Assembly (NCBI GenBank): GCA_029224185.1
Contig: CM055196.1
Location: 20,920,509-20,984,508, forward strand
From: Karalla daura
Lineage: Eukaryota; Chordata; Actinopteri; Chaetodontiformes; Leiognathidae
Reading direction: 5' to 3'
DNA: 64,000 nucleotides
Shown: piece by piece, positions 34,076 through 48,030 of the stretch
How positions within the stretch are numbered: the first letter of the stretch is position 1
How the letters are laid out: each line of letters begins with the position of its first letter
Made by a program: the position numbers and the translations under genes
Notes under the pieces: generated by a model
The model's database searches: none
What the model was told of the DNA's origin: nothing
What the model saw: only the letters and a program-made list of their open reading frames with translations

Positions 34076-36890
34076 ATCCCCTCATGGAGGATACGCTAGC
34101 TGCTGGGGACTCGCTCACTGTCCTCTAAAGCATTGCTTCAATTCTCCAGGCTGAGACTGAGTCTGTCCTCAGTGTGTATCTCCTATAACCCCCTGTGTCC
34201 CGAGTGGAGTGAGTCACTCAGTGGCGGAAATGATCTGGTGGTGGGGGAAAACACGGAATTCCACTTCTTCAATTTGGAAAGTAGGTAAACTGAAATATGC
34301 AACTTGCAGGATGTCAGCTGAAATATTAACACAGTGACGGTGGAGATGCGAGCGCTGCAATGTGAGGCGTGGGGCGGCGGCGGAGAGCAGGTAGCATTAC
34401 ACACACACAAACCCTCCATCATTGTCAGGATGACTTTGAGCAAGGCACCAGGTGTCACACTGTTCTGAGGTCACTGCGCTAAGCAAAAAGTGTATTTACA
34501 CGTAAATGGAGCGTGAAGTGCTATTCTGGTCGGACGCAGCGCGCCTTGCGTCACATGGCGAAGATGAAAAAAGCTCAGCCAAAAAAATAAAAAAAGCTGG
34601 TGAGGCACAAACAGCAGCAAACTGAGCTCAGTGCTTGACCAGACGCTGTAGGTCCTCTCAGGACTGTTTGTGGATACTCTCATACATGATAACAGGCCAA
34701 AGACTGGGAGATAATTTACTGTGGGAACTATGTGTGTCACCCTGCAGCCGAGTAGGAGGGCTGAGAGCACCAGCTCATGCCAAGCTGAGGATTACTACCT
34801 CCACTCCATGCACACACTAATTCACAGCTCAAAAGCTCTCTATTAGATTAAAAAGCACTTTCTGTGGCACCACGAGCCAGATTGCAAGGCTTGGTGTGTG
34901 CATGCTTTTTTTTTTTTTTCACCTCCCCATTTATTTTTTTGCTGACCAGATTCTGCTCAGATCCCAATTTATGGTCCTGGTGTGCTGTGTATGTTGAGTT
35001 CAATGTTTTGAGAAATGATCTTGAGCCAACAGTGCATCAACGATTGACAGGAGGAGACAGAGACATGTGAACTGAATCAAAAGCAGGTGAGGCCCAGACA
35101 GATGGATTACTGTGTGTGTGTGCAGAGGAGCCGCTGCTGATCCTCATCATAGGTTTCTGGGATGGAAAGGTGTGTGGAAATATTTGGATTATGTTTCAGA
35201 ATGCACTTATTTATTTTTTCTCTGTCAGTGAGATGAAAATATTGATGTGATATCTCATGCACATGCCATTAAGTCAGGAGCTGGAGTCAGGACACGTGTA
35301 GCTCAGCGTCAGGCGAGGGGAAAACATCCAGAGTTCAAATGAAATGTGCCAACTACAATATCTCCAAAGCTGTCATGCTTATGCAATGTTTTTTTTTTTT
35401 TTTACTGTTACTATTTAGCTGTGCACAGACAAAAACACATTTAAATCAACAATGTGTAATCAGAGGGATTTAGATGCTGAAACCATTTTAACAGCAAACA
35501 TAAAAGAGCAGCTGTGCACAATGACTGACAGGCATCATTGTACCTATATGCTCCAGAGAAGATGCACAGAAGTACAGAATGGGCCCCTCTGGCATGTGAC
35601 CAAGTTTTCCAGGCTAAGTTGAATAAAATAATTATTTACACTCCTATATAGTCTAGCATGTACATTTACTAAATCTGGCTGAATGTCACTTTGTCACTTT
35701 GCAAGTGTGTACTGTTAGAACGATAGGGCATAACACTTGGCACTTTCCCATCTGGAGACGAGACTCTAACTATCAAAATTTAGACTTGTTATCATCAAGT
35801 GTTTCACAAATGTGGAACATCCACGTGGGAGATGCTATAACACTTGCAAAATCATGGCACAGAATCTACCAGTTGGCAACAAATTAGACAAAGAAGATGA
35901 TTTTCAGATTGTCATCACCTCTGCAAACATCACTGCATATGGGTTTCACCAAACCCTGATGAAGGTAAACACACACACACATACTGTAGTTATCAAATTA
36001 TTAGGCAAGTGACAATTTGAGGCTGTAATCACCCATTTGTCGGCATTCACATTTGCATTTGTGTTTGTTTGCTGAGCAGACATGTTTTTGAAACCATGCT
36101 CGAACTCAAATCACAACACAGTCCGATCATAGACGTGATCTGAGCTCTCAACTCATACAGTCGAACTGTGCAATTTTCCCTCTTGCCACCATCGAGTGAT
36201 TCCACTCGTGATGGTGGGCAGCTGATTAAGGCTTGCTGCAACCCTTCTGAGCCCATATGTTTTGAAGAACCAGCTGATGAATGCATCGCTCTGCATCTTA
36301 TTCCCTGCACGCAGCATCATTAGCAGCTATATATACAAACTGTGATGCGTCCAGTTCCACAGGAGAATTCCCTCTTCAGTTCAACGCACCAAAGGATTTG
36401 TTTCACCAATTTCATGAATATATTTCACGGACTGGAGGCAGCCTCGGTTGTTCTTGACCATCACATCACCCTGGACATCCCTCTCACAACCAGTGTCTGA
36501 GTGAAAGTGAGCGTGAGGCCGCAGTTAGAATGGCAATTGACAATCGGATCTGATTGTTGGAAAGTGTGCGTGACTGTAAGCAGGGAGGTGGGCAGAGGCG
36601 GGATCTGTTTCACTCGTGAATCTGACAGCAACAGCCGTTAAGGTACCTGTTAAAATGGATATGGACTGGCAGCAGGAATGATCTGCCCACAGGTGGATGG
36701 GCAGGTGACGTCTGTTCATGTTTTACGTAGTTCTACGCTTCAGGAGAACCAGTGGAGATGTCTGCTATATGGTAAAACTGCACCTCCACTGACCCTACAA
36801 TGTCTGCTATGTACTTTGTTACTCAGAGGCGGAAACTACAGGGAAAAATTACTTATTGAACATGTATGACTAAGAGGGCTATGGGTAAGA
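34076..36890. other. Intergenic stretch without recognised gene
   Basis: A small CpG-rich patch lies at about 34340-34400 (gatgcgagcgctgc, ggcgtggggcggcggcgg) and another at 34530-34560. Neither is long enough to call a CpG-island promoter. No exon recognised. Confidence 0.4.
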
Positions 36891-37087
36891 AATGCAAAAA
36901 ACATTCACACCCTGGGGCAATTTAGAGTTTCCGTTTGGTCTAGATATCCATGTGTTTGGATTATGGGAGTAAGCCTGTAGAAAACCCACACAGACAGAGA
37001 ACTTGCAAACTCTGTACAGAAACTCAGTCTGACCAGGTAGTCCTTCCAAGGTCCTTCGTGCTGTGAAATGACAGTGCTAACCAACAC
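36891..37087 (-). repeat. tRNA-related teleost repeat, decayed
   Basis: Ordered blocks: 'ggggcaatttagagtttcc', 'ccatgtgtttggattatggg', 'tagaaaacccacacagac', 'gaacttgcaaactctgtacag' and 'gtccttcgtgctgtgaaatg', then 'acagtgctaacc'. The last matches the tRNA-derived end. Confidence 0.7.
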
Positions 37088-40000
37088 ACACACTTTCTGT
37101 TTCAAATGGTCCACCAGCTTTTTGAGGACTTTTGAAGAAATAAATGACTTCCCTCTCTCCCTCTTATCCCATCTATTCTGTCTAATAATAACTGTGAAAT
37201 ATTAAAATGTAAAAAAAAAAATAATTTTACAGAAACAATGGTCAAAAGCCCAACAAAAGACTCTTTTTCATTGCTTTAGTTTTCAAGTTAAGACACTGTT
37301 ATTGTGACTTTTTCTCAGCCACCGGGTCCCTCTCGAGAGAGAGAGGGACCAAAATCAATTTGCCCCTGATGAGGGCAGGTGAGGTTTGCACGCTCAGTGC
37401 AGTGACGTGAGAAAAAAGCGGCTGCCCCAACAAGCACAGGGATCGATTCGATCCCTATCAGAGGAGCATGGCGTCTGCAGAATAGTGTTAATTTGGACCA
37501 AATCTCTTCACATTTGGATGCGGCCCAAGATGACGGCATTTATCCGGGGCCCGTATTCTTTAGTCGGGGCCTCCTGTCCTCCCCTGTGATTTTCTCCACC
37601 CCTTCTCCCAGTTAATAATGCTGCACATTATTTCCCATGCAGATAGCCACGGAGCGTGAAATCAATTTAAGAGCAGAGGAGTGTGAGAACAAACTCGACT
37701 GGAGAGGAATGTCTGAATTTCAATATTTTCTCATTTAATAAAGCGTTCATGTGCTATGTGATTTAATAAACACTGCACATGGATGGGGCAGGCGAGGGTT
37801 CAAACAAGAGAGAAAGGGCGCGTCGTCCTTTCTGACACGTTTGTAAAGGTGAGGGAAAAGAATTTGAAAAGATCAGGAATTCACTGCACTAACTTTTGAT
37901 TTATGCATGAGAAAGATATTCTTTCCCATGGCTACACCATTCAGACTAATTTATCTTCTGATACATGTTCTTTTTAATTTCTTCACAGTTGTCTTTGATA
38001 GAAAGGAATCGCGAATGGAGGAGAGGAGAACACCTGTCGAAGGAGCCCATCTGAATTTGTTTTTATATGGGCGAGTTCAGAAAAGGTCGACAAGTTAACG
38101 GTGCGTTATTGGACACAGGCGGAGCCTCCTTTGGTAAAGCAGTGACAGAATGAGAAGGAGAGCAGAGTGGAGGTGGGTCAGACAGTCAAGTCACTCAACT
38201 GTGCCTACAATAGGCTCTGTGCACTGCCCATAAATAAACTACCTTGACATGACAGCATCATTTGTCAACATTAGGTTCTTCTGAAGTGAAAGCACATCAT
38301 CTAGGTGACAGTCGTTTACAGGAAATGTCTTTGCTTTGTGGTAGTGGAATAAATCTCATGCATTTGTATGGTATGTTTTATATGGGCTTTAGCATACGTT
38401 TTTTTTTTTCCCTATAAAGTTGAGCCTGATGTAAAGGACCTGGATAGGACTTTCGGACCAAGGATTATTAGTTAAGCTCCTCATGCAAACTGTGTTGTTA
38501 GATGAGATTATCTCCTAGTTTAATCCTTAGTTGTGCGTTCTTTACTTATTTACATCTATAAATAGAATTAGACATTTGAAAAGAATAATTATTGTTGCGT
38601 GTGGTAAAACAAAGATGAGGAAGGGCACATTATATTATGTAAATTTGAACTTTTGTAAAGGCTACGCTCGAGTACTGTTTCATTTTATGAAATATTATGT
38701 CATTGTGTTATTTAATCCCAGGTTTTAAGTATTAAGAAGAGATGAAAGCAGGATAGACTGCAACAGTAAAGGCAGGTGAAGGTAACCACGCAATGAAAAC
38801 AACAGTTTGATATCATTTGGTCTGCGTACAAAATCAACCATACAGCAATGGAGACATAAGTGATCATCCCAGTTCACTTTCTCCATCTGGGAAAATGGAT
38901 TATTGTGCTCAAACTGTCAGACTGTTTACCAAGACTGTGCAGAGCAAAATTACATTTTCCTGTCTCTTTGACTGGATTACCCTGCAGCACTGCACACTGT
39001 CAATACTTAACATGAAACAAACAGGTAGAGTGTGATCAATCCTCTTTGTTCTTTTCCTCATTTGATTGGATTTGGAGCTCAGTACTCTGTAGCTCACTCC
39101 AGGATTTGAACTATGTTGAAATCTTTGCTGGCTCCTCTGAATGAGGCTTTATGGTGCAAATACTGCTTTCTGTAGCCTGAGTAACAGCCTTTGCAGCTCT
39201 GGTTATATTAGCAATATAACGCCTTGAAGGGTTTCTCTGGGTGCAGGGTCGTTGGGTGTCAATAGGCAGGAGCAGATTACAACTTTATTGCAGCAGAGCT
39301 ACAACGTTTCAGAGGCTTTATATCACGGCTTTAATTATTATTTCATGACTGTGACATTATGGTGGGCAACAAATTTCACCATCTGGAGAATGTATTATTT
39401 TGTTACATTGATGCACACACACACGGACACACACATCCACACAGATCTTAAGCCACTTGCTATGTAATATTGGACAAGGAATTCTTCATTATTGTTAATT
39501 ATCCATACTATGCATAATTAGAGGGTAATATGATGTTTGCAATGCCGGGCTTTGTCCTGTCAGGTCCCCATTAAACATGTTTCTGTTAGTTCTGGCAAGG
39601 AGAAAAGCTTGGACGTATTACCGTGTAATTTTGTCTCCAGCACCGAACATTTATTTTGCTGTTAATACTGAGTGGCTGTAGCAAAAGGAAGCAGACGTGT
39701 CTCCATCAGGCAGATGTGAAGAATTCATGCATGACATAACAAAATTACTGTTAAATAATGTTATAGGGTAGGGTGTCGAGGGTCTTTGGGAGTAGACACA
39801 CAGATATGGCAGGAATAGTGCTCTCCTTCTTATTTGTGACCACACAGTGCAAAACAGTGAGTCAGTAAAAAAAGAAAATACAAGAGTGACAAAAAATCCA
39901 CCAGAAATCATGAGGTGAAAAATAGAATAATTTCAATGTATAATATTTATAGTATATACATAAAAAAAAGAAATGGCTATGGAAAGCCAAACTTTCAAGA

Positions 40001-40978
40001 ATCAAAATGAACTTGCCAAAGGCAAAAAATATACTATACTGTAAATTTACTGCGCACTTACTGAGAGTTTGGAGAGCTTTGAAGTATACACCTTCACCCA
40101 TCGGTACCCGTTGCAAGTGCCATCTACCCACGTTATGAGTGTACCTAACCACTCCCTGCAAGTGGCTCACACCATTCTCCTAACTACATCAGGGGTGTTT
40201 CATTCATTCTTTCACTCATCATATAATTACCTCGTTTTTCATGGCACCACTTTTAAACAAATGATTTCAGGTCATAAATTAAATAACAATGCACAGATAC
40301 ATGCGACTTAATCAACTATTTATCTGCACAAACTCTTAATCAATTCTGTCAAATGCGCACACAAGAACGTATCTCTGTATTTAGCATCCATGATCACAGG
40401 ACGCACACTTTTGACTCTCAGAGGGAACACGGTGGCTACGGTTAGCCTGATGCCTTTACAATACTAATGATCACTTACACCGTTTCTCTCATTATGATGG
40501 TTAAGGAACTGCTGTTTTCTGTGTTTCGGTGTGCGTGCGTGCACATAAAATAACGACTTTAAATAGGTGGAGCATTCTACACAACTGCAGGGAAACCAGC
40601 GGAGGCGTGGAAAACTATGAATAGGAAGGGGATTAATGGAGATGATTGGTGTCTGCACATGCGTAATGGCACACGTACTAGGGAGCGTTGATGATGCGTT
40701 TCAGACACATCATCACAAATAACAAAAAAAAACCCAACAAAAAGGGATTCTATTTACTGTGATTGTCACATTATCATTTTTTTTATTCCATGCTGGTAGA
40801 GGAGTTGTTGGCTCAACATTAACCTTTCTGACACAACTCAGTGAATACATCAGCTGTGGTATGACCTGCCTTACATTCCATCTTAAGTCGATCTCCTGAA
40901 TCTGCCCACGCAGTTCTCGCTAAAGATAAACTATGAGGGAATTCCCTCACTGATACAGTTCACTAAAAGTGTCTAGTG
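37088..40978. other. Intergenic stretch without recognised gene
   Basis: No gene recognised. About 39470-39640 is non-repetitive with an overlapping POU/homeodomain cluster (ttaattatcc, tatgcataattagag) and is a candidate enhancer. A short CA/GACA repeat lies at 39413-39440. Confidence 0.4.
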
Positions 40979-41245
40979 AGGAGATCCATCCATCCATCCA
41001 CCCACCCAGCCATCCATTACAGCACATTACTTGCTTCGTACTCAATAGTGTCTCTGCAATACTGTATTCTCTGACCATCATAGGATAATTATCTCACCTC
41101 ACAGGTGTTTATTGTCTCCAATCCACATAAACAGAGTGGAAGGCCATGAGAAAAACTTGCAGATTCACCACAAAAAGGTTGTGACTGACCGGGATTCAAA
41201 CCGGGGTCATCCTTGCTGTGGGGTTACAGTGCTGTTCATCAAAAC
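40979..41245 (-). repeat. tRNA-related teleost repeat, decayed
   Basis: This begins with (CCAT)n-type 'gatccatccatccatccac' and ends with 'ccgggattcaaaccgggg' (a reversed B box) and 'ccttgctgtggggttacag', then 'tgct'. This copy keeps both ends of the element. Confidence 0.7.
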
Positions 41246-43899
41246 AAATGCATCAAGCATCAAAGGATGGAAACTAGACACAGAAAGACCCTCTGTCCAA
41301 ACAGGACTCCAACCTGGCACCTATTGGCTTATCCATTGTGTTATCCTTATCACTAGTTTCATGCTAACTACACAGGTTTCCCTCAGGTGATACTGATTTA
41401 TACCAGTTTGAAACAAGTTTTTGTTTCATTCATTTATTGTTAATGGGATGAATGAAGACATTCTATTTTTTTCCATTTTACTGACTATTGAATAAACTGG
41501 ATATTGTCCACACTAATGACAACAGGTATGACAGCAGCCTAACCCTACACAGCTCCTCTTTCCTCCTCCCTCATCTCAGGACAGATTCATGGCACAACTG
41601 GCATTTAAGAAGACAATGCATGTAGGAGACGGGTACACGTGATTAAACAATTACGTGAGTAATTACGCCGTTTGAAACATCTTATGTGTAATTAGTTGAT
41701 TATTAGAAACGTTGATGAACTGCCCTCAGGGTCGGAGTACTATTCATGCTAGAAAAGTGTTTGGAACTCATTACGAATGTGTCAAAACTGTCATTGCCTC
41801 TTAATCCAATATGCACTCAATAGACACTTTTGTGCACAAATTACCGCACCCCTTGCAGAATTAGTGTGACGTGTATTGACATTTTGTCTTTAATCATAAC
41901 CAAAAAGTTTACTTCAGGTCTCCACACTCCAGATGATCGTCTTCCTGATGACTTGAGGTTTCTCTCAGCAGTCAAGTTCTCTCTCGATCAGAATTTAAAT
42001 GCTGCTGATTGACATTCTCAAATCCCTGGATCTGACTTGATCTTTTCAGAACTGATAAATTCAGTAGCTTTTCTTATGCTTTGACAGTTCTTATACTCAA
42101 TTCTTATACCCTGTGGTGTAACGCTAAGCCAAGTAGGTGTGTGCAGGGAGCTCTTATGAGCTCAGAAACTCAATGACTCATTCACAAAGGCTAATTACAA
42201 TCAAACAAGTCACAGGTGTAGATCCTGACCCTCACCATTTAAACCTGTATCTGTCTCAAACACGATAATTTATTTTGAGTTTTCTACCGTATAAATCTGG
42301 GTTAACCTGGGAAACTAGATGTAAAAATGAAATGATAAACAGTGTTGATGCCTGGTAAGGGTGGAAATCTAAAGTTCAGACTTAGAAGTTAGATCACAGT
42401 TAAAGATACTTGCACTCTATGCAAGATTCTGCTTGTGATTTATGCTATTTGAACAGAATTCAAATAAATGGAAGTGAAGTCAAAATTATAAAGTCAGTCA
42501 TCACACAGGAACCAAAACCCATTGAGTCAATTTTTACAATGTAAACAATATAAATCACAGTGAAAAAAAAACTAAAAACCCTGCATTTGCCCTATATACA
42601 CTGCTTTATGCAACAAATGGATGTAAATAAAACATGAATGCCTTGAAAATGAGATGCTGCATCTGTTAAATAAACCAGAATTGATTGTATCACAAATTCA
42701 GAAGGACCTATGAAAGAATTCTTGAGCAGAGTTAATATGCAGTATGTTGAAAGATATGCATGAGAATATAGAAAGTGGAGAGGGAGAATGGCATAACATC
42801 ATCCCCATGTCTGATGCTCAATACCTGGCTGCTGCTCCTGGCTCAGAGTGGCTGTCAGCACAGCATGGAGGAGGCACTCCCTCTGAATCAGCCTACGAGC
42901 CATTGGTCAGATGGATTTCAATGCATTTCACCTCCAAAAGAACTCTAAGGGAACAGGGCCAGCCTTTGTTTGCGAGCAGCAGTGGTGCAGAGTGGGAGTG
43001 GAGGGGCGTCGCTCTGACCGGAGCAGTTGTTATCGAGGTAGAAGTGAAAGACCAACGTCTTCTCACTCAGAGAGACCGCAGCATCCTACAAAGCAAGCAG
43101 TGTTCGGATGCCACATGTCTGCTTTTATTTGGACATATCTGACAGCTGGACTGTTTTCGCAGACCATGTTTTTGGCCACAAATAGCCAATAGCCTTGTTC
43201 CCTGACAGCCCTGACATCTGATGTAGGCTGGTGGTGAATGGTGTTTGTGTTTATGCCTCTGTGTCTGTGTCTGTGTGTGTGTGTGTACGTGTGTGTCTGT
43301 CAGTTCAGGGAGATGGACACATTTCAAACTGCAATTTTGCTCAGTTTGCAACTCCTGTATGGAGGAGAAGTTGCAACACTATGGATAACTCATTGCTCTT
43401 TCTCTAAGCTTCAGCGTCTTTAATTTAACCACTGAAAATGCAAATCTGTGTCCGCCTTTACCTCACTGCCTTCTTGTCTTTGCAAGTGAGAAACTGCCCC
43501 CAAACCTGCATTCTCTCTAATGACCAGCAGTGCATTTGTATTTAAGCTCGGGATCCCTGCTTCCCACTCAATTTATTACCTTTGTAAACACTTTCTCAAC
43601 AAGTTTATGGTCGCAGTCACGAGTTTCAAGTCCTCTCCAATACAAGATGCAGTTCATTTTATGGGCCCATTAACAGTGAAGTAAATGAAGGGTATGCTGT
43701 AGGGCGTGGTTACTTTCTGTCTGTATAGTCACTACCACTGTGTGCATGGTGATCGTTTCGACCCTTTCTTACAGTATCTATTATATCCTAACAAGAAATT
43801 GCTACTATTGTATCATGATTAACATATCAGCAAACCATGCATCTGATATCATATCCATCACTCACTTTCACACTCATACCTAACAGCAATTTCAAGTTT
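41246..43899. other. Intergenic stretch without recognised gene
   Basis: The 132-codon ORF at 42744-43142 has no recognised domain and lacks splice context. A (GT)n-type run lies at 43259-43300. No RNA gene seen. Confidence 0.4.
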
Positions 43900-44030
43900 T
43901 GCTAAAACATGCATGTTTTAGGACTGAATTCGGTGTACCTGGAGAAAACCAATGCAGAGAAAGGAACAACATCCAAATGCCAATGGCCCTTAGTTTGAGT
44001 CTCAGCAAGTAATTCAAATCCATATTCAGA
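43900..44030 (-). repeat. tRNA-related teleost repeat, decayed fragment
   Basis: Blocks 'acatgcatgttttaggactg', 'cctggagaaaaccaatgcag' and 'gaacaacatccaaatgcc', with a decayed 'gagtctcagcaag' end. Recognisable by order but strongly diverged. Confidence 0.5.
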
Positions 44031-47000
44031 ATCAGATTTAATGTGGGTCTGGGGACAAGAAGCTGTTTTACTACTACTTCTGTACAAAATTGGATTTAGC
44101 TACTAACCTGACACAGAAATTATGTAATCAGCCAAACCTGAGTAATGTTGAGCAACAAACAAACTCGCTTTCTGCATTTAGTCTGTTACGCAGTAGAATA
44201 TGGATCGTCCTGCATGCAACTAGATACTAACACCCAATAAAGAAGCCTGATGATCTCTTTTCATCTTAACACCAAACAGGCAACAACTCCACCTCTCTCG
44301 CATCACCGGTCTCCTGCCTCTTCTGTTAGCAACCAGTTTCCATTTGTCTGTGCCTCATCCATCCAAACAATTCACCCACATAAACCTCTGATACCCGAAC
44401 CACACATCATACTGCTGCAGGTCAGCAAATCTGCTTAAATGTTCCTCCTCCTCTTGTTAACCATTCTGTTGTTATTAATCACACGAGATGTGCTGTCTTA
44501 ACTGTGAAAAAAACGTTCCACAAAAATAAATGCTTTAAAGAGTGCAAACGCTTGTGCACAGACTTTGTGGCGCTGCCTTCGCTGCACCTTGGAAAATGTG
44601 AGCAGATGGCAGATGGCACGCGAAGATGTTTCCACACGCTTGCCGATAGGTCGCAGATTCAGTGTGCTCAAAATGTCCGTACAGCAATCGCGAGAAAAGC
44701 GTTGCATTTATTCAGTCATTCTCAGCGGTTTCAGTGCCTTCCGTCCACAGTCTGTACGCAGAGCATTCCTCAATACGGTACATCATGATTGATGCAGCGC
44801 AACCTTTCATTTCAATAAAGATGGGATTTATTTTGTCAGATCTATCTCATGCAGCACATTACACGCAAACTATTCCAACTGCATTTTCCAAATGACAAAT
44901 TAAAGAGACAGAATAAATTATCAATGAGGAGGTGACTCGCAAAATAAATGACTGAAATACATAAATTGCTGAACACATGATGGAAAAAAAACAGCCCAAG
45001 AAATCAGAAGAACAGTATTTTCTCCTCTCTTTGAACACCCTTGTAAACAAACATGCTATTAAATACTGTAATCACTTGGTAAACAGGAGATGAGAGCGTC
45101 ACGGTCTTTGCATGAGACATATGCAACACATGGTAAAACTACAGAGCACACAGGGCCCCCCCAGAGAGTTTCATTTGTTGATAGATATACAAGCTGAATT
45201 CGTGCCACCTTCCTTTACTGGTTAAATAAATGCTTTCAGGCCTTGAGACTTCATGCAGCTTCTCACAAGAGACTCAAGAGGTGTGGGAGGGGATTGCAGT
45301 TGAGGTTTTGGATGCTTGGTGGTTTATTTCAAGGATCCCAAATCACTTAAAAGTCTATTTTCGTCAACCATCTTTTTCCTCCTGTGTCCAACATTTCAAA
45401 GCTAGAACCCTCCCTCATAAGGTTGGATATTGATTGGTTTAGCTTGCAGATATCTAATAGCCTCACCAAACCCTACACCAGTGACCTTTACTCCAGAACG
45501 AAGCCTACAGCTGCAGCAGAAAGTGATATTGAATGTTTAATGGTACGTGGTAGTCATTATTCAACAGCATATACGGAGTTACAAAGTGCATCTCTCAGTG
45601 CAAGATTCTTAATATACCAATGAAAAAAGCGGCTCAAAGCTATCATTTTCAGCCCTTTCTCCTGGAATTTAAATCTTCCCAAATTCTTTTATAGCAACAT
45701 TTGAACTCTTAATAACAGTGTGAGGAAAAGATTGTGGCCTGTTTAGATCCAACGAAATGAAACAATACATTTCTGTTTACTTCAAAATTATACCATTTAT
45801 GCAGATATTTCTCTGTAGAATTAAAAAAAACTCCCCTCAACTAAAACCTGAATCGAGAGAGAAGAGCTGCCAGCTATCGACGGCAGACCAACTCTCTGCA
45901 ACTTAATTCACTCGCACATTGTTGGCTGATCGTAATCCAGGCTGCAGCTCCATTTTACGCTGCGCAAATTTAGGACGGATGCAAATGTGTTCCGTATAAA
46001 CAGAATTTCTAGACAAGGTTGATATTTTTCTTCCAAAATCTACTTTTTCCAGCAAAAACAGGGGAGCGAGGGGGGGTTACAAGATGTTGCCAATTGAATA
46101 TGTAGAAGTAACCTTCACCACTACTGTTTGGATTCATTGAACAACTGACATGTGTCAACATGACTGACCCGGGAACTCTGACACGCTGTGTATTCATCTT
46201 CGATTGATTCAACATGAATAAGTCAGCTCGAGTCTCCCCCATCTTATCATCAGCGGTTAAGTGATGGAATAGAGGTCAGCCTGTGCAGCAAGCAGGACGT
46301 GAGATGTTTCTATGCCAAAGGATAATAAGCACAGGCAATTGAGTCCCAATGTTGTCAGGGAGTCACTATCTGCTTTCCGCTGGATAACAAGAGGGGATCA
46401 GACCACCGCTTTTCCAGGGCGGCGAGGGAGGTGAGTTTAATGTCACTCTCCAAAAGCTATTTCCAAGAGCTCACCTAACATGTCCTCTTCAAGGTCAGGA
46501 GAGGAGAGGATATGACTTGGATGTGTCCATGGGCTGATTGCCAGCTCCAATCCAATTTCCCTGATTCAGTCAGGGGCTACATACTCAGAAAAAAAAGTAT
46601 TTAAGAACCACGCAAAAGCTCAATTCACCTGATCATTTTCTTGTAGTGCTCAAAATTGGGCATTTCCACAGGGAAAAGTTTGATACATTAAGATAAGGAT
46701 TGAACTCAATCTTGAAAACATTTATTAAGTCAAAGTGCTTCGCCTGCAGTGAATGTCAAAATCCCAATCAGGCAAGAACCCCAGGGTGGAATTTATTAAG
46801 AGAAAATAACTAATTTTGTTTAGTCTAAGAAACCTCACAATTAGCAGGGAATTGTCCTAGCAACAAATGTTTTGGGGTCAGTGTGTGTACTTTATCAGTG
46901 GTGTGTGTGTGGAGTTTCTTACTCAGCTTTGAGGAAATCACTGGCAGACGCTTCCACGGCAACAGCAAGCGCCCAATCACCTTTCGCTTTTATCGTAACC

Positions 47001-47900
47001 AGGGGACGAGTCTGGAGTGAGGACACTCACTGCTCACAGTGTCACAAAGAATGGAAAGTTCAGAAAGATAATTAAAGAGGGGGGCACACGAAGCCATCAA
47101 AATAATCAGAAAATTGAATTCCATAATGAGCAGGCTCTGAAGAGACACTAAATCAAATCGAAATAAGGTTCTGTCTCTTAGGCTGAACTCTTTATTGCAT
47201 AGCAAAGACAGAGCTGTTTCTTTTCTTTCTTCTTCTTTTCTTGACCGTCTGAACAAGCACAGACTCACAAAGGCCAGATATTTACCCCTCTTATTATTAT
47301 AGCACTTCATAACGCATCCCAGAACAATCATCAGCAATGCTTCATTATCGCAGACATTCTGTCTTTATTGTTAGTTCGAAGCGTTGGATCAATTTGACAA
47401 GTGTCTCTGTCCATGAAGGTACTTTGTTCTCTCTCTCTCTTGTTCCCCTCCTGCAGATAATATATATGATATGAGCAAATGCTCGACAGTGAGGGCAAAA
47501 ATAAATGATACCGTGAAAATCATTTGCAAACAGATATTGTGGAAAATGGTGAAAAATGTCAAAATAGATGTAGCTAAAGAAGATTTCCTGGGTGAAAACA
47601 GTATCACTCTTTTGAGGTTGTGGCCAGCAGGCATGTGCTCGGTATCACAGCAACTTGTGTGTCATTACTCCTCAGAGTCACAAACGAGCTCTGAGCGTGG
47701 CGTTGCCAGCAGCTAGAAGCAGGGGACATGGAAATGAATATTGATATCTCTCTCTGAAGAGCACAGGTAGACTGTCAATAACGCACTTACACCAATTTGT
47801 ATTTTCTCACTCTTATTTTTGGAACACAAAGAGGTACAGATTTAAGCATATGGTTTCACAGCTTGAGGGAATGCACTGTGACTGTCGCCTCTCAAACAAA
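44031..47900. other. Intergenic stretch without recognised gene
   Basis: About 44555-44800 has relatively many CpG sites for this window but no gene was recognised in it. An octamer ATGCAAAT sits at 45979-45986. Nothing else seen. Confidence 0.4.
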
Positions 47901-47929
47901 GCAGGCACACAATGCATTTTTAAGGAAAA

Positions 47930-48030
47930 AACATTCTGACCTTGGCTTTGTTCAGTAATGACCTGGCGTGCGATGCACGGCAAGTACATCACCACATTAT
48001 TTTGCATAAATCATTGTTCAGGCATACAAG
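47930..48030. promoter_or_regulatory. Candidate POU/SOX-type regulatory cluster
   Basis: Two TGACCT-type words ('tgaccttgg' and 'taatgacctgg') precede TTTGCATA (48001-48008). Four bases later comes CATTGTT (48013-48019), a POU word beside a SOX word. Inference from short motifs only. Confidence 0.2.

Noticed and set aside
34340..34560. CpG-island promoter
   Set aside because: The CpG-rich patches are only tens of bases long and have no associated exon or transcript signal.
35299..35340. tRNA-like words TAGCTCAG and GAGTTCAAAT
   Set aside because: Spacing of 32 bases is too short for tRNA A and B boxes, and no stems form.
42744..43142. 132-codon ORF with acidic/serine-rich start
   Set aside because: It does not resemble a known protein. 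No acceptor or donor fits, and codon composition is not distinctive.
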